Shown here in pieces: positions 1-6,402 of a stretch of DNA of 7,151 nucleotides (position 1 is its first letter; the number at the start of each line of letters is the position of its first letter). Both the position numbers and the translations under genes were made by a program. The DNA is from CAWUKT01 sp963923035 (GTDB lineage: Bacteria > Bacteroidota > Bacteroidia > J057 > JADKCL01), in NCBI GenBank assembly GCA_963923035.1, contig CAWUKT010000151.1, positions 1-7,151 of the forward strand, in the 5' to 3' direction. The notes beneath the pieces are model-generated. The model saw nothing but the letters and a program-made list of their open reading frames with translations, had not been told where the DNA came from and did no database searches.

Positions 1-281
1 CCAGCAAAAACAGAGGTGTCCTTTTTTATGGGTGTGGAGAATGAGGACGCCCTGGACTGAGAAGCTGCGAATAAAACCAATTGGATTCTAAGCCCACGTG
101 TAAGTTCCGTTTTCGCCTATTCCAGACAAAAGATGCATAGTTCTCCCTTAAATCTATATCTCCAACCTTTTGCGGGGGGCTTTGGAGTTTGCGTTGGATC
201 GAATGGAGGAAAAATTCGAGATGAAAAGGCAACAAAGCACTACCTTAGTCCCCCGGAAAGATTAGAATCCAACTCCCGGGA
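1..281. other. Leader region upstream of the cotransporter, no clear gene
   Basis: I see no convincing gene here. The plus frame starting at base 1 is open for 19 codons to a TGA at 58-60 and could be the tail of a gene entering from the left, but the other two forward frames are also open at first, so this is weak. A G-rich run lies near 173-179, flanked by a 6-base inverted repeat TCCAAC/GTTGGA (161-166 and 193-198). The sequence TACCTTAG at 241-248 is one base off the Bacteroidota minus-7 consensus TAnnTTTG and sits 34 bases before the start codon, but it has no good TTTG partner upstream, so I do not call it a promoter. Confidence 0.4.
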
Positions 282-2456
282 ATGACCACCATGAAGAAAT
301 TTGGAACTTTTGGCGGGGTATTCACCCCAACTTTGTTGACCATTCTCGGGGTTATCATGTACCTGCGATTGGGGTGGGTCGTTGGAAATGCCGGCCTCCT
401 TGGCGCTTGGTTGATCATTTCCATTGCCTTCGCCATTACCATTGCAACCGCGCTGTCCATGTCTTCCATCACCACCAACAACCGAATTGGTGCCGGTGGA
501 GCCTATGCGATCATTTCCCAAGCCCTGGGACTCGAAGTCGGAGGTAGCCTGGGAATTCCCCGGTTCATCTCCCAAGGCCTGGCCGTGACGATGTACATCT
601 TCGGATTCCGGGAAGGCTGGCTGATGATTTTTCCCACCCACGAACCCCTGCTGATCGACCTCTGCACCTTTGTCTTGTTGTTTGCCATTGCCTATATCAG
701 TGCTGACCTCGCGATCAAAACCCAGTATGTGATCATGGCGGTGATCTTTGCCTCTCTGGTGACCATCGTCCTGGCCGGATATTATGGGTCCATGCAGGTC
801 CCAGTGGAGGATGCGGTGCGGTGGGGCGGATTTGAGGGGGTAAAGGACAGTGGAAATGATGCCTTTTGGGTGGTGTTTGCGGTGTTTTTCCCGGCTGCGA
901 CCGGGATCATGGCCGGAGCCAATATGTCGGGCGAGTTAAAAGATCCCCGCAAAAGTATTCCTACAGGAACCCTCTGGGCCATCGGGGTCGCCTTCGTGAT
1001 CTACATGGCCCTGGCCTTCTGGATCTCCCGCTCCGCAACAGAGCGTGAGCTGTTGACCAACAACAATGTCATGATCGACAAGTCGTTTTTCCCTCCCCTG
1101 GTGATCGCCGGGGTACTGGGAGCGACCTTTTCGTCGGCCCTGGCCTCGATCATAGGATCTTCCCGCATCCTGTTCGCCATGGGAGAACACGGCGTGGTGC
1201 CTCAGAGTAAATGGACGGCGGTTCAAAGCAAGACCGGACAACCCCGGAATGCGATGCTGGTCACCGGAATTCTGATCTTCCTGTCCATGCTGCTGCGGGA
1301 CCTGAATGCCGTTGCCCCCCTGGTCACCATGTTTTTCCTGATTACCTATGCCATGCTGAATGTGGTGGTGATCATCGAGCAAAATTTGGGACTCGTTTCC
1401 TTCCGTCCCCTGTTCACGGTCAATCGGTTCATTCCCTGGGTCGGATTGATCGGCAGTGTCCTCACCATGTTCATCATCAATTCGACCTTGAGCCTGGTCT
1501 CCTGGGTTTTGATGGTGCTGGCCTATGGCGTCCTCAGCCGTCGGAAAATGAAAAGCGACTTTGAGGATGTGCGGTCTGGGCTTTTCACCTCGTTTTCGGA
1601 GTGGGCGGCCCGGCATACCGCCGCCATTGGGCACCAACAGGAACGCGCCTGGAAACCGAATTTGTTGGTTCCAGTGCAGGATACGGCCATTCTGAGAGGC
1701 GCCTTCTCGATTTTGGAAGACATCGCTTCCCCCAAGGGCTCCATCGTCTTGTTGGGCCTTGGTTCGGATTCCCACGCCCAATACTTGAAAGAAGACCTGG
1801 ACCCTATTTCGAAACGGTTCATTGAAAAAGGCCTCTTTTCGTCCTTCGCGATCATGAAAACCGAGGGCTTTGCCGAAGGGGTCAATTTCAGCAACCAGGC
1901 CTTTACCAGTTCCTTTTTCCGTCCCAATATCGTTTTCCTGAACCTCGCCGAAGCAGCCTCTGCCACCCAGGATTTCATGCCCATCATCCAGGAATCCCAA
2001 CGCCTCGAACTGGGTGCGATTCTCTTTGCCCCGCACGCCAAAGCGATGTTGGGCCAGCGGCAAACCATCAATGTTTGGCTCCGGGACCGAAGTCCTGGCT
2101 GGGAGGTGTGGGATGGAAAACGCAATCCAAACCTGGCCATCCTGGTCGCCTACAAGCTGAAGATGAACTGGGAGGGATCGATCCGCCTGATCACGGTCTG
2201 CCAACAGGCCGAGGAGATGGAAGCCGCCCACCGCTTCCTGGTGCAACTCGCAGAAGAGGCTCGCTTGCCGGTGGATGATTTCGCCGTGATGAACGGCGAG
2301 TTTCAGAGTATTGGCCTGTCGAGTGTGAAAGCGGACATCAATATCTTTGGACTTTCCCCTCAGTTGGATGTGGGCGACTATCTGGCGCAGGCGGAGCGGT
2401 TTGACTCTACTTGTCTGTTTATCATGGATTCGGGGCATGAGAATGCTTTTGCTTGA
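282..2456 (+). CDS. Cation-chloride cotransporter family protein (SLC12/NKCC-like, APC superfamily)
   Basis: Predicted inner-membrane secondary transporter of 724 residues, the normal size for prokaryotic SLC12 homologues. Residues about 10-420 form the hydrophobic APC-fold core. TM1 carries GVIMYLRLGWVVGNAG (23-38) and a GAGGAYAIIS segment follows at 70-79. TM3 has MYIFGF with Y105. TM6 has FFPAATGIMAGAN (202-214) with P204 and T207. TM8 has SSALAS (284-289) and TM10 has FFLITYAMLN (351-360) with Y356. From family knowledge, the tyrosine, proline and threonine correspond to the K+ site of NKCC1, the serine pair to its Na+ site, and Y356 to the second chloride site. Residues about 455-724 are a soluble domain. 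Its TINVWLRD (595-602) and the following AILVAYKL (619-626) match the SLC12 C-terminal domain pattern of a T-I-D-V-W motif followed by a hydrophobic strand. Substrate is inferred, not proven; Na+-coupled chloride or K+ transport is likely. Many annotation pipelines would call it simply an amino acid permease. An alternative ATG lies at 291. No Shine-Dalgarno sequence is visible. It appears to be transcribed alone. Confidence 0.9.
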   Translation: MTTMKKFGTFGGVFTPTLLTILGVIMYLRLGWVVGNAGLLGAWLIISIAFAITIATALSMSSITTNNRIGAGGAYAIISQALGLEVGGSLGIPRFISQGLAVTMYIFGFREGWLMIFPTHEPLLIDLCTFVLLFAIAYISADLAIKTQYVIMAVIFASLVTIVLAGYYGSMQVPVEDAVRWGGFEGVKDSGNDAFWVVFAVFFPAATGIMAGANMSGELKDPRKSIPTGTLWAIGVAFVIYMALAFWISRSATERELLTNNNVMIDKSFFPPLVIAGVLGATFSSALASIIGSSRILFAMGEHGVVPQSKWTAVQSKTGQPRNAMLVTGILIFLSMLLRDLNAVAPLVTMFFLITYAMLNVVVIIEQNLGLVSFRPLFTVNRFIPWVGLIGSVLTMFIINSTLSLVSWVLMVLAYGVLSRRKMKSDFEDVRSGLFTSFSEWAARHTAAIGHQQERAWKPNLLVPVQDTAILRGAFSILEDIASPKGSIVLLGLGSDSHAQYLKEDLDPISKRFIEKGLFSSFAIMKTEGFAEGVNFSNQAFTSSFFRPNIVFLNLAEAASATQDFMPIIQESQRLELGAILFAPHAKAMLGQRQTINVWLRDRSPGWEVWDGKRNPNLAILVAYKLKMNWEGSIRLITVCQQAEEMEAAHRFLVQLAEEARLPVDDFAVMNGEFQSIGLSSVKADINIFGLSPQLDVGDYLAQAERFDSTCLFIMDSGHENAFA

Positions 2457-2595
2457 GGCTGGACTGGGTGTGGGGTGGAACAAAGAAAATGTCCTGATTT
2501 TCGCTATACTTATAGTCGGATAGCAAGGTTGGACAGCGACAATTTTGCTACAAAAAGATTTTCAATATCAACCGGAAATACCGAAGCCTCCAACC

Positions 2596-3063
2596 ATGAA
2601 ACTCCCCAACACGATTCTTTGCCTATTGCCCCTGTTCATTTTTCTGATTGGCTGTGGGGAATCTTCCGAAACCACCGAAGAATCTGCCCAACCTACCAAA
2701 GAACAAATTATCGCGGACCTCAAGGTGATCCACGAATTGCTTTCGAATGGCGAGCACATGGCTGCCGCGGAGCGCTTCAAGGGTCCTGAAGGATTGTCCC
2801 GCGAAAAGATCGCCAACGGAATGAAGGGCTGGCTGAAAAAGCGCGAGGTTTCCATGCGTGGAATCGAGGTGCTCCACGAAAAGGGGAAATTCGGGAAGCT
2901 AAACGAGGTCTTTCCTGACAAGGGAGGCGACTGGATAGAGCGCAACGAGGTCACCAACCCGGCTGCCTGCTATGGATTGGGGTACAAGAATGCTGAGGTT
3001 GCCGCCATGTGGGACGGAAGCCAATTCATCTTCTTCCGCCTGGACGATGTGGGAAAACTCTGA
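2596..3063 (+). CDS. Hypothetical lipoprotein
   Basis: A 155-residue protein I do not recognise. It starts with a lipoprotein signal: M-K, a hydrophobic stretch to residue 18, then the lipobox LIGC with Cys20 as the lipidation site. A short linker rich in Ser, Glu and Thr follows (21-35). The remainder is a small, charged, probably helical then mixed alpha/beta domain with a KEQIIADLKVIHELL helix (about residues 35-49) and a Trp/Phe-rich end. I chose the ATG at 2596 because the longer reading begins at a TTG at 2545 and would bury the signal peptide behind 17 residues. It lies 139 bases after the cotransporter, so a shared operon is uncertain. It should be anchored in the cell envelope; its role is unknown. 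Confidence 0.75.
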   Translation: MKLPNTILCLLPLFIFLIGCGESSETTEESAQPTKEQIIADLKVIHELLSNGEHMAAAERFKGPEGLSREKIANGMKGWLKKREVSMRGIEVLHEKGKFGKLNEVFPDKGGDWIERNEVTNPAACYGLGYKNAEVAAMWDGSQFIFFRLDDVGKL

Positions 3064-3554
3064 ACCGCTCCCGGGAGCGACGTACGGAGTTCATGGTCAG
3101 AAAGAAAATAGCCCGGTCATTTTCGGATCACGCAAGGGGAAATGAATTCAGGAAGTGAATGGCTTGGCTCTCCTGAAGCAGATCCGCAGGCTCCATGGCG
3201 AATCCCTGGTCCTCCAGCCCACCAAAGGCGATCACCTTCATCAGGACCTTCATGGCTGGTTGGCCTTCGTTTTTTCTGGCACATCGATCACAACTCTGGT
3301 TTCGCGTGCCTCCCCGTGTTCGCGGGAAGTTTTCCGCCACTTTCCGCCCAGCTTTAACACCTTGGTATTCAAAATTTTCGGGGTCATAATTTCACATTTC
3401 CAAGTGCCATGGTCCATTCGAAGGAAAAGGCCAAGGTTTTAACCCTGCGTATCAGCTAAGTGATCTGCGTTTCCAGTCAGGATCGTATGATTTGGCGTAA
3501 AAAGGAACGGGATTGCTGGGCTTGACTGCTCTGCCATCCCATCCCATCGGGTAA
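3064..3554. other. 491-base stretch without a recognisable gene
   Basis: Short open frames exist on both strands (for example minus 3128-3340), but none shows a family motif, a signal peptide or a convincing codon pattern. Visible structure is limited. There is a perfect 14-base palindrome CGCTCCCGGGAGCG at 3066-3079, three bases after the lipoprotein stop, which could form a 5-bp hairpin but has no following T-run. There is also a tandem pair of near-identical 10-mers TTTCCGCCAC and TTTCCGCCCA at 3331-3350. I cannot say whether this is a decayed gene or plain spacer. Confidence 0.5.
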
Positions 3555-3577
3555 CCGGGAATAGGACTCGAACCTCA
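3555..3577 (-). pseudogene. tRNA 3'-end-like remnant (T-arm and acceptor strand)
   Basis: Read on the minus strand, this segment contains GGTTCGAGTCC, an 11-base T-arm core identical to that of the intact tRNA-Leu gene 92 bases away. It is followed by a C/G-rich stretch resembling a 3' acceptor strand (ending TTCCCGG). Only the inner T-stem pairs (A-U, G-C, G-C) form; the outer two positions mismatch. No D-arm, anticodon arm or matching 5' acceptor strand precedes it. I infer a broken or partial tRNA copy rather than a working gene. A chance resemblance is possible. Confidence 0.4.
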
Positions 3578-3618
3578 CCTGACCTCACAACCTCCTCGAA
3601 TACAGCAACTTAAAAGAG

Positions 3619-3643
3619 AAAAAGCCGCTCGAAAGCAGCTTTT
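3619..3643 (-). terminator. Rho-independent terminator of tRNA-Leu
   Basis: On the minus strand the hairpin AAAAGCTGC / loop TTTCGA / GCGGCTTTT lies one base after the tRNA 3' end. The stem pairs along nine bases with one G-T wobble. A T-rich tail follows (TTTTTCTCTTTT on the minus strand, overlapping the stem end). The A-tract on the other side makes the hairpin symmetric, so it might also stop transcription coming from the left. Confidence 0.8.
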
Positions 3644-3644
3644 G

Positions 3645-3727
3645 TACCCGGGGTGGGACTCGAACCCACACGTCCAAAGGACACAAGATTTTGAGTCTAG
3701 CGCGTCTACCAATTCCGCCACCCGGGC
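3645..3727 (-). tRNA. tRNA-Leu(CAA)
   Basis: An 83-base class II tRNA that reads UUG codons. On the minus strand it starts GCCCGGG, pairing with CCCGGGT at the 3' end (the first pair is G-U), with discriminator A73 and no encoded CCA. The D-arm stem is GCG/CGC around a loop containing GG. The anticodon loop CTCAAAA has anticodon CAA at 3691-3693. The variable arm has a GTCC/GGAC stem with a TTT loop, the long arm expected of leucine tRNAs. The T-arm is GTGGG-TTCGAGT-CCCAC. The anticodon stem CTAGA/TCTTG has one U-U mismatch at its second pair. A promoter lies 17 bases upstream and a terminator directly downstream, so it is a single-gene transcription unit. Confidence 0.95.
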
Positions 3728-3744
3728 TTCAAAATCTAGGAAGG

Positions 3745-3777
3745 CAAAGGTAAGTCCTCCGCCACCAATTTTGCAAG
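3745..3777 (-). promoter_or_regulatory. Bacteroidota-type promoter for tRNA-Leu
   Basis: On the minus strand TACCTTTG (3752-3745) is an exact match to the minus-7 consensus TAnnTTTG of the primary sigma factor in this phylum. A CTTG (3777-3774), close to the minus-33 TTTG element, lies 21 bases upstream of it. The minus-7 box ends 17 bases before the mature tRNA 5' end, a sensible distance for a short leader. The promoter falls in the 58-base gap after the DinB-family gene, so the tRNA need not depend on read-through. Confidence 0.7.
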
Positions 3778-3785
3778 CACTTTGT

Positions 3786-4301
3786 TCACTTCCGGTACCG
3801 CTCGCCCAACACCCGCACGTGGTGCTCAGCGTGGCCGACCAGGGACCAGGCCACGGCGCCGACACTGGTCAGGAAACCATTCGCATTGCCCAGACGGGCC
3901 ATCGCGCCGGCATCCAACGAACGCAACAGCACCTGGTTGGCCCGGCGGCACAGGTCAAATTCTTCCAGCAGGTCCATTCCGGTCCGGGAATCAAAATTGG
4001 CGGCGGCCACAAAATCGTTCTCGTCGTAGCCCGGCAATTCGGTGCTGTCTTTCCGGGCGATCCGCAGGATGCGGTACCCAAAAATCCGCTCCGCATCCGT
4101 GATATGCCCCAACACCTCTTTCACCGACCATTTCCCTTCTGCATACCGGTAATCCCATTGATCTTCCGGCCAACCCAGAAAAAAGACGTGCATGCCCGCC
4201 AATTGGGTTTCCAACAACTCCAGCACATCCCCGTCGGGAACCTGCTCAATATAACGCTTGTAAAATTCGGGCGAAGTCGCCAATGCTTCTGATCGATTCA
4301 T
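3786..4301 (-). CDS. DinB-superfamily protein (DinB_2-like putative metalloenzyme)
   Basis: A 171-residue cytosolic protein with the four-helix DinB/YfiT-like fold, a typical length for the family. Evidence is the sequence GKWSVKEVLGHITDAERIF (residues 56-74), with a family-typical W-S-x-K-E-x-x-x-H pattern. It also has RKDSTELPGYDENDF (83-97) and the C-terminal GHAEHHVRVLGERY (156-169). H66, H157 and H161 are the likely divalent-metal ligands by family comparison. Members include thiol transferases and stress-induced proteins of unknown substrate, so the exact reaction cannot be given. I chose the ATG at 4301; a TTG at 4328 would add nine residues with no domain content. It lies upstream of tRNA-Leu on the same strand and opposite to its plus-strand neighbours. 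Confidence 0.88.
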   Translation of the reverse strand: MNRSEALATSPEFYKRYIEQVPDGDVLELLETQLAGMHVFFLGWPEDQWDYRYAEGKWSVKEVLGHITDAERIFGYRILRIARKDSTELPGYDENDFVAAANFDSRTGMDLLEEFDLCRRANQVLLRSLDAGAMARLGNANGFLTSVGAVAWSLVGHAEHHVRVLGERYRK

Positions 4302-4410
4302 GCCACAAATCAAGGAGAAATTGGGCAATTCTAAAAGCCTTCCCGCTACATTCCAAGAAATAGCCCGCAGCTACAAGACAATGACAAGCCCTTCCTGGCT
4401 CCCCTGCTCC

Positions 4411-4439
4411 CACATTCTCCCCATTTTCACATTCTCCCC
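4411..4439 (+). repeat. Short pyrimidine-rich direct repeat CACATTCTCCCC
   Basis: The 12-mer CACATTCTCCCC occurs at 4411-4422 and again at 4428-4439, with ATTTT between the copies. The surrounding spacer (about 4380-4515) is strongly C/T-rich on the plus strand. The overlapping 13-mer CATTTTCACATTC (4422-4434) recurs exactly at 6958-6970, in front of the last gene. The function is unknown. Confidence 0.7.
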
Positions 4440-4515
4440 GCCCATTTTCCTCCAATCCGTCCCATTCCCACAACTCCCTGTCCCAATTCCTAAAAAACCC
4501 CCTCCATTCCCCGCG

Positions 4516-4529
4516 TACACTCCAGTGTA
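4516..4529. promoter_or_regulatory. Palindrome TACACT-CC-AGTGTA, possible operator
   Basis: A perfect 6-base inverted repeat with a 2-base centre lies 36 bases upstream of the DUF2914 lipoprotein start, where a repressor or activator site could sit. No matching promoter boxes are clear around it and it is short enough to arise by chance, so the regulatory role is a guess. Confidence 0.25.
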
Positions 4530-4565
4530 TCCAAACTCACAACAACAACCCAAAAGAAAACCGTT

Positions 4566-5081
4566 ATGAAAACCATCTCCATCACCAACCGCTTCTACCT
4601 CGCCACCTTCTTCATCGCCCTCGGACTGGCCCTGGCCCTGACCGCCTGCGGCGACGCCCAGGCCACTGCTCTCGAAACGCCCGCGCCGCGCATTGAAACC
4701 GCCGCCCTGACCGCCGATGTCATCCCCACGCCTCCCGACACCGCCAACTTCAACCAACTCGAACTCGTCCGCGCCGTCGCCTGCACTGACATCGAGAACC
4801 GCGAACCCGTCAACGAAGGCGAACAGTTCAGCCTCGAGTCCGGCAAGGTATGGATCTATTCCAAAGTCAAATTGCCGGCCGAAACCAGCCAAACCATCCA
4901 GCACATCTACTTCCACGAAGGCAAAGAAGTCCAAACCGTCGACCTCGACGTCAAAGGCCCCACCTACCGGACCCGCTCCTACAAGACCATCAAATCGGGC
5001 ATGGAAGGCGATTGGGAAGTGAAAATCCAGACCGAAGCCGGACAACTCCTCGAAACCATCTCGTTTACCATCCAGCAATAA
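4566..5081 (+). CDS. DUF2914 domain lipoprotein
   Basis: A 171-residue predicted lipoprotein. The signal peptide runs to residue 27 and ends in the lipobox LTAC, with Cys28 lipidated. A low-complexity linker rich in Ala, Thr and Pro (29-62) separates the anchor from the domain. Residues about 65-169 match DUF2914: ACTDIENREP (72-81), the strand KVWIYSKV (94-101), QHIYFHEGKEV (112-122), YRTRSYK (134-140), and GDWEVKIQTEAGQLL (148-162). These follow the family order of an R-P motif, a W/Y strand, H-x-W/Y-F, R-T-x-S and G-x-W-x-V. Known family members are found in periplasmic or membrane-attached proteins of unknown function. Most codons end in C, more strongly than in the cotransporter gene. 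The ATG at 4566 gives a standard signal peptide. A palindromic element follows 15 bases after the stop. Confidence 0.85.
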   Translation: MKTISITNRFYLATFFIALGLALALTACGDAQATALETPAPRIETAALTADVIPTPPDTANFNQLELVRAVACTDIENREPVNEGEQFSLESGKVWIYSKVKLPAETSQTIQHIYFHEGKEVQTVDLDVKGPTYRTRSYKTIKSGMEGDWEVKIQTEAGQLLETISFTIQQ

Positions 5082-5092
5082 CCAACAAACCT

Positions 5093-5134
5093 GACCAACG
5101 GCCTCTTCCCCACTCCGGGAAGAGGCCGTTCCAT
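5093..5134. repeat. 42-base palindromic element, copy 1 (terminator-like)
   Basis: A perfect 14-bp inverted repeat (5097-5110 with 5117-5130; arm AACGGCCTCTTCCC) encloses a 6-base loop CACTCC. It starts 15 bases after the DUF2914 stop codon, a terminator position, but no T-run follows on either strand. The whole 42 bases recur at 6322-6363 with a single difference, in the loop. Confidence 0.9.
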
Positions 5135-5201
5135 CACACCTTTGTCCTGAAAAACCGGACAGAAAAATTGCTTTGAGGTCATTCTAATTGGAAATTATAC
5201 C

Positions 5202-6224
5202 ATGCTCCCTATCCGAACTGCCATTTCCTTGCTCCTTCTATTGCTTTTGGCCCTTCCTGCTTCCGGTCAACCCCTCCTGACGGCCACCAACACGACACCG
5301 GAAATCGGAGATCGCTACATTTACAACCTCTTCAATGCTGAAATCGTACCGGTAGGCAATCCGGGCACAAATCAAACCTGGAGCTTTTCCACGCTCGTCC
5401 CTACGGGAAAAGACAGCGTTCAAATCCTGAACCCCTCCAACACCCCCAATCCTTCTCCATTTCCGACGGCCAGTATTGTGGAGCAGCGAGGCAATGACTT
5501 CCATTATTACGAGGTCTCTTCCGATAGCATCTCTTTGGTGGGCTCCGACAATATTGGATTTCAGACTTCCGTCTATGACAACCCCAGAACATGGCTAAAA
5601 TTCCCCTTGACCTATGGAGACTCGATTGCGGATCACTGGACCTCTCTCGGTTTGGTGGGAGCCCCTTCGCCCAGAACAGGCAACGTGGCGGGACATGCGG
5701 ATGGCTGGGGTTCCCTTACCACGCCCGAAGGAGTCTATCCGAATGTTTTGCGGATTAAGTACAAAGAACACTTCGAAGACAGTTCTGGAAATGGTTTCCT
5801 GAGATCAGTAGACCAGGAGGAGTACCATTGGTATGTCCCCGGCACCGCCTTGCCTGTCCTCTACCGCCGCGAAACCATTGTGCAGACCATCGGCGGCACC
5901 ATCGACACCTTGTATCGGGCCGGCTTCATGGAAGGGACAAGTGTTGCGGCAGCTGCTCCTCTCTCTACCGTAACATCGCTCACCGTACTCCCCAATCCGG
6001 CCGGGGACGTGGCGAACATTCGATTCAACATTCGGGAATCCGAAGAAATAGACATCTCCGTGACTTCAATGACCGGAATCGAAGTCCTGCACCTTCCTCC
6101 TTCTCGATTTGGTCCCGGCCCGGCTGAAGTTCAGCTCGATTTGCACCGCATACCCTCCGGTTTCTACCTCATCCGACTCCACGGAGTGCAGGGAGGGTCG
6201 TGTTCTCCTTTGATCGTCAGATAA
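5202..6224 (+). CDS. Secreted protein with T9SS type A C-terminal sorting domain
   Basis: A 340-residue exported protein. A Sec signal peptide covers residues 1-22 (poly-Leu core, likely cleavage after A-S-G before Gln23). Residues about 24-245 form a beta-rich domain that I do not recognise, with W60, a FHYYEV strand near 100 and an EYHWYVPGTALPVLYRRET segment (207-225). A linker (246-258) leads to the C-terminal domain (260-340): LTVLPNPAGD, then ISVTSMTGIEV and LHRIPSGFYLIRL, ending in LIVR. That order (PNP, a GxxV strand, a LxxIPxGFYxIR strand) is the Por/T9SS type A sorting signal, which is removed on export. The protein should be released or attached to the cell surface. Its activity is unknown. 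The upstream gap from DUF2914 is 120 bases and holds the palindrome, so it is probably a separate unit. Confidence 0.88.
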   Translation: MLPIRTAISLLLLLLLALPASGQPLLTATNTTPEIGDRYIYNLFNAEIVPVGNPGTNQTWSFSTLVPTGKDSVQILNPSNTPNPSPFPTASIVEQRGNDFHYYEVSSDSISLVGSDNIGFQTSVYDNPRTWLKFPLTYGDSIADHWTSLGLVGAPSPRTGNVAGHADGWGSLTTPEGVYPNVLRIKYKEHFEDSSGNGFLRSVDQEEYHWYVPGTALPVLYRRETIVQTIGGTIDTLYRAGFMEGTSVAAAAPLSTVTSLTVLPNPAGDVANIRFNIRESEEIDISVTSMTGIEVLHLPPSRFGPGPAEVQLDLHRIPSGFYLIRLHGVQGGSCSPLIVR

Positions 6225-6235
6225 ATTTCGGAGCC

Positions 6236-6302
6236 CTTGGCGACACCTTCCCGCGGGATCTTTTGGCAGAAAGTAGGTCCATAAAAAAGATCCATTGCCA
6301 AG
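6236..6302 (+). other. Nested inverted repeat, possible structured 3' RNA
   Basis: An outer stem, CTTGGCGA (6236-6243) with TTGCCAAG (6295-6302), has eight pairs including one G-U. It encloses an inner perfect 9-bp stem, GGATCTTTT (6256-6264) with AAAAGATCC (6285-6293). Both arms are in the right order to nest. A 12-base bulge lies on the left side and one base on the right. It begins 12 bases after the T9SS gene stop. A competing pair, TTGGCA (6263-6268) with TGCCAA (6296-6301), would exclude the nested form, so two alternative folds exist. It may be a 3' end structure or may be chance. Confidence 0.45.
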
Positions 6303-6321
6303 CCCCTGCCCGTTTCCCAAG

Positions 6322-6363
6322 GACCAACGGCCTCTTCCCCACCCCGGGAAGAGGCCGTTCCAT
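6322..6363. repeat. 42-base palindromic element, copy 2 (terminator-like)
   Basis: This is the second copy of the element at 5093-5134, with the same 14-bp arms (6326-6339 and 6346-6359), loop CACCCC in place of CACTCC, and identical bases just outside the stem. It lies 97 bases after the T9SS gene and 39 bases before the DUF1643 start codon. Confidence 0.9.
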
Positions 6364-6402
6364 TTGGATTGACTAACTTGACCGCCACCATCCAATTCCG
6401 CT

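Noticed and set aside
1..60. End of an upstream plus-strand gene stopping at 58-60
   Set aside because: Only 19 codons are visible and two other frames are equally open, so it cannot be supported as a gene.
26..235. 69-codon minus-strand open frame in the leader region
   Set aside because: No motif, no signal peptide and no codon bias like the neighbouring genes.
936..2483. Long 515-codon minus-strand open frame opposite the cotransporter
   Set aside because: It is the antisense shadow of a clear SLC12 gene, with composition rich in Gly, His, Arg and Gln and no domain.
2505..2510. TATACT before the unknown lipoprotein as a minus-10 box
   Set aside because: No TTG or TTTG element lies at a proper distance upstream and the box does not fit the phylum's TAnnTTTG consensus.
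3311..3327. CCCCGTGTTCGCGGG resembling part of a type I-E CRISPR repeat
   Set aside because: It occurs once only, with no second copy and no spacers.
3128..3340. 70-codon minus-strand open frame with a CxxC pair
   Set aside because: No family resemblance beyond one C-x-x-C, no transposase motif and no inverted ends; short enough to be chance.
4371..5078. 235-codon minus-strand frame opposite the DUF2914 gene
   Set aside because: Low-complexity Gly/Asp/Phe-rich translation caused by the C-ending codons of the real gene; no motif.
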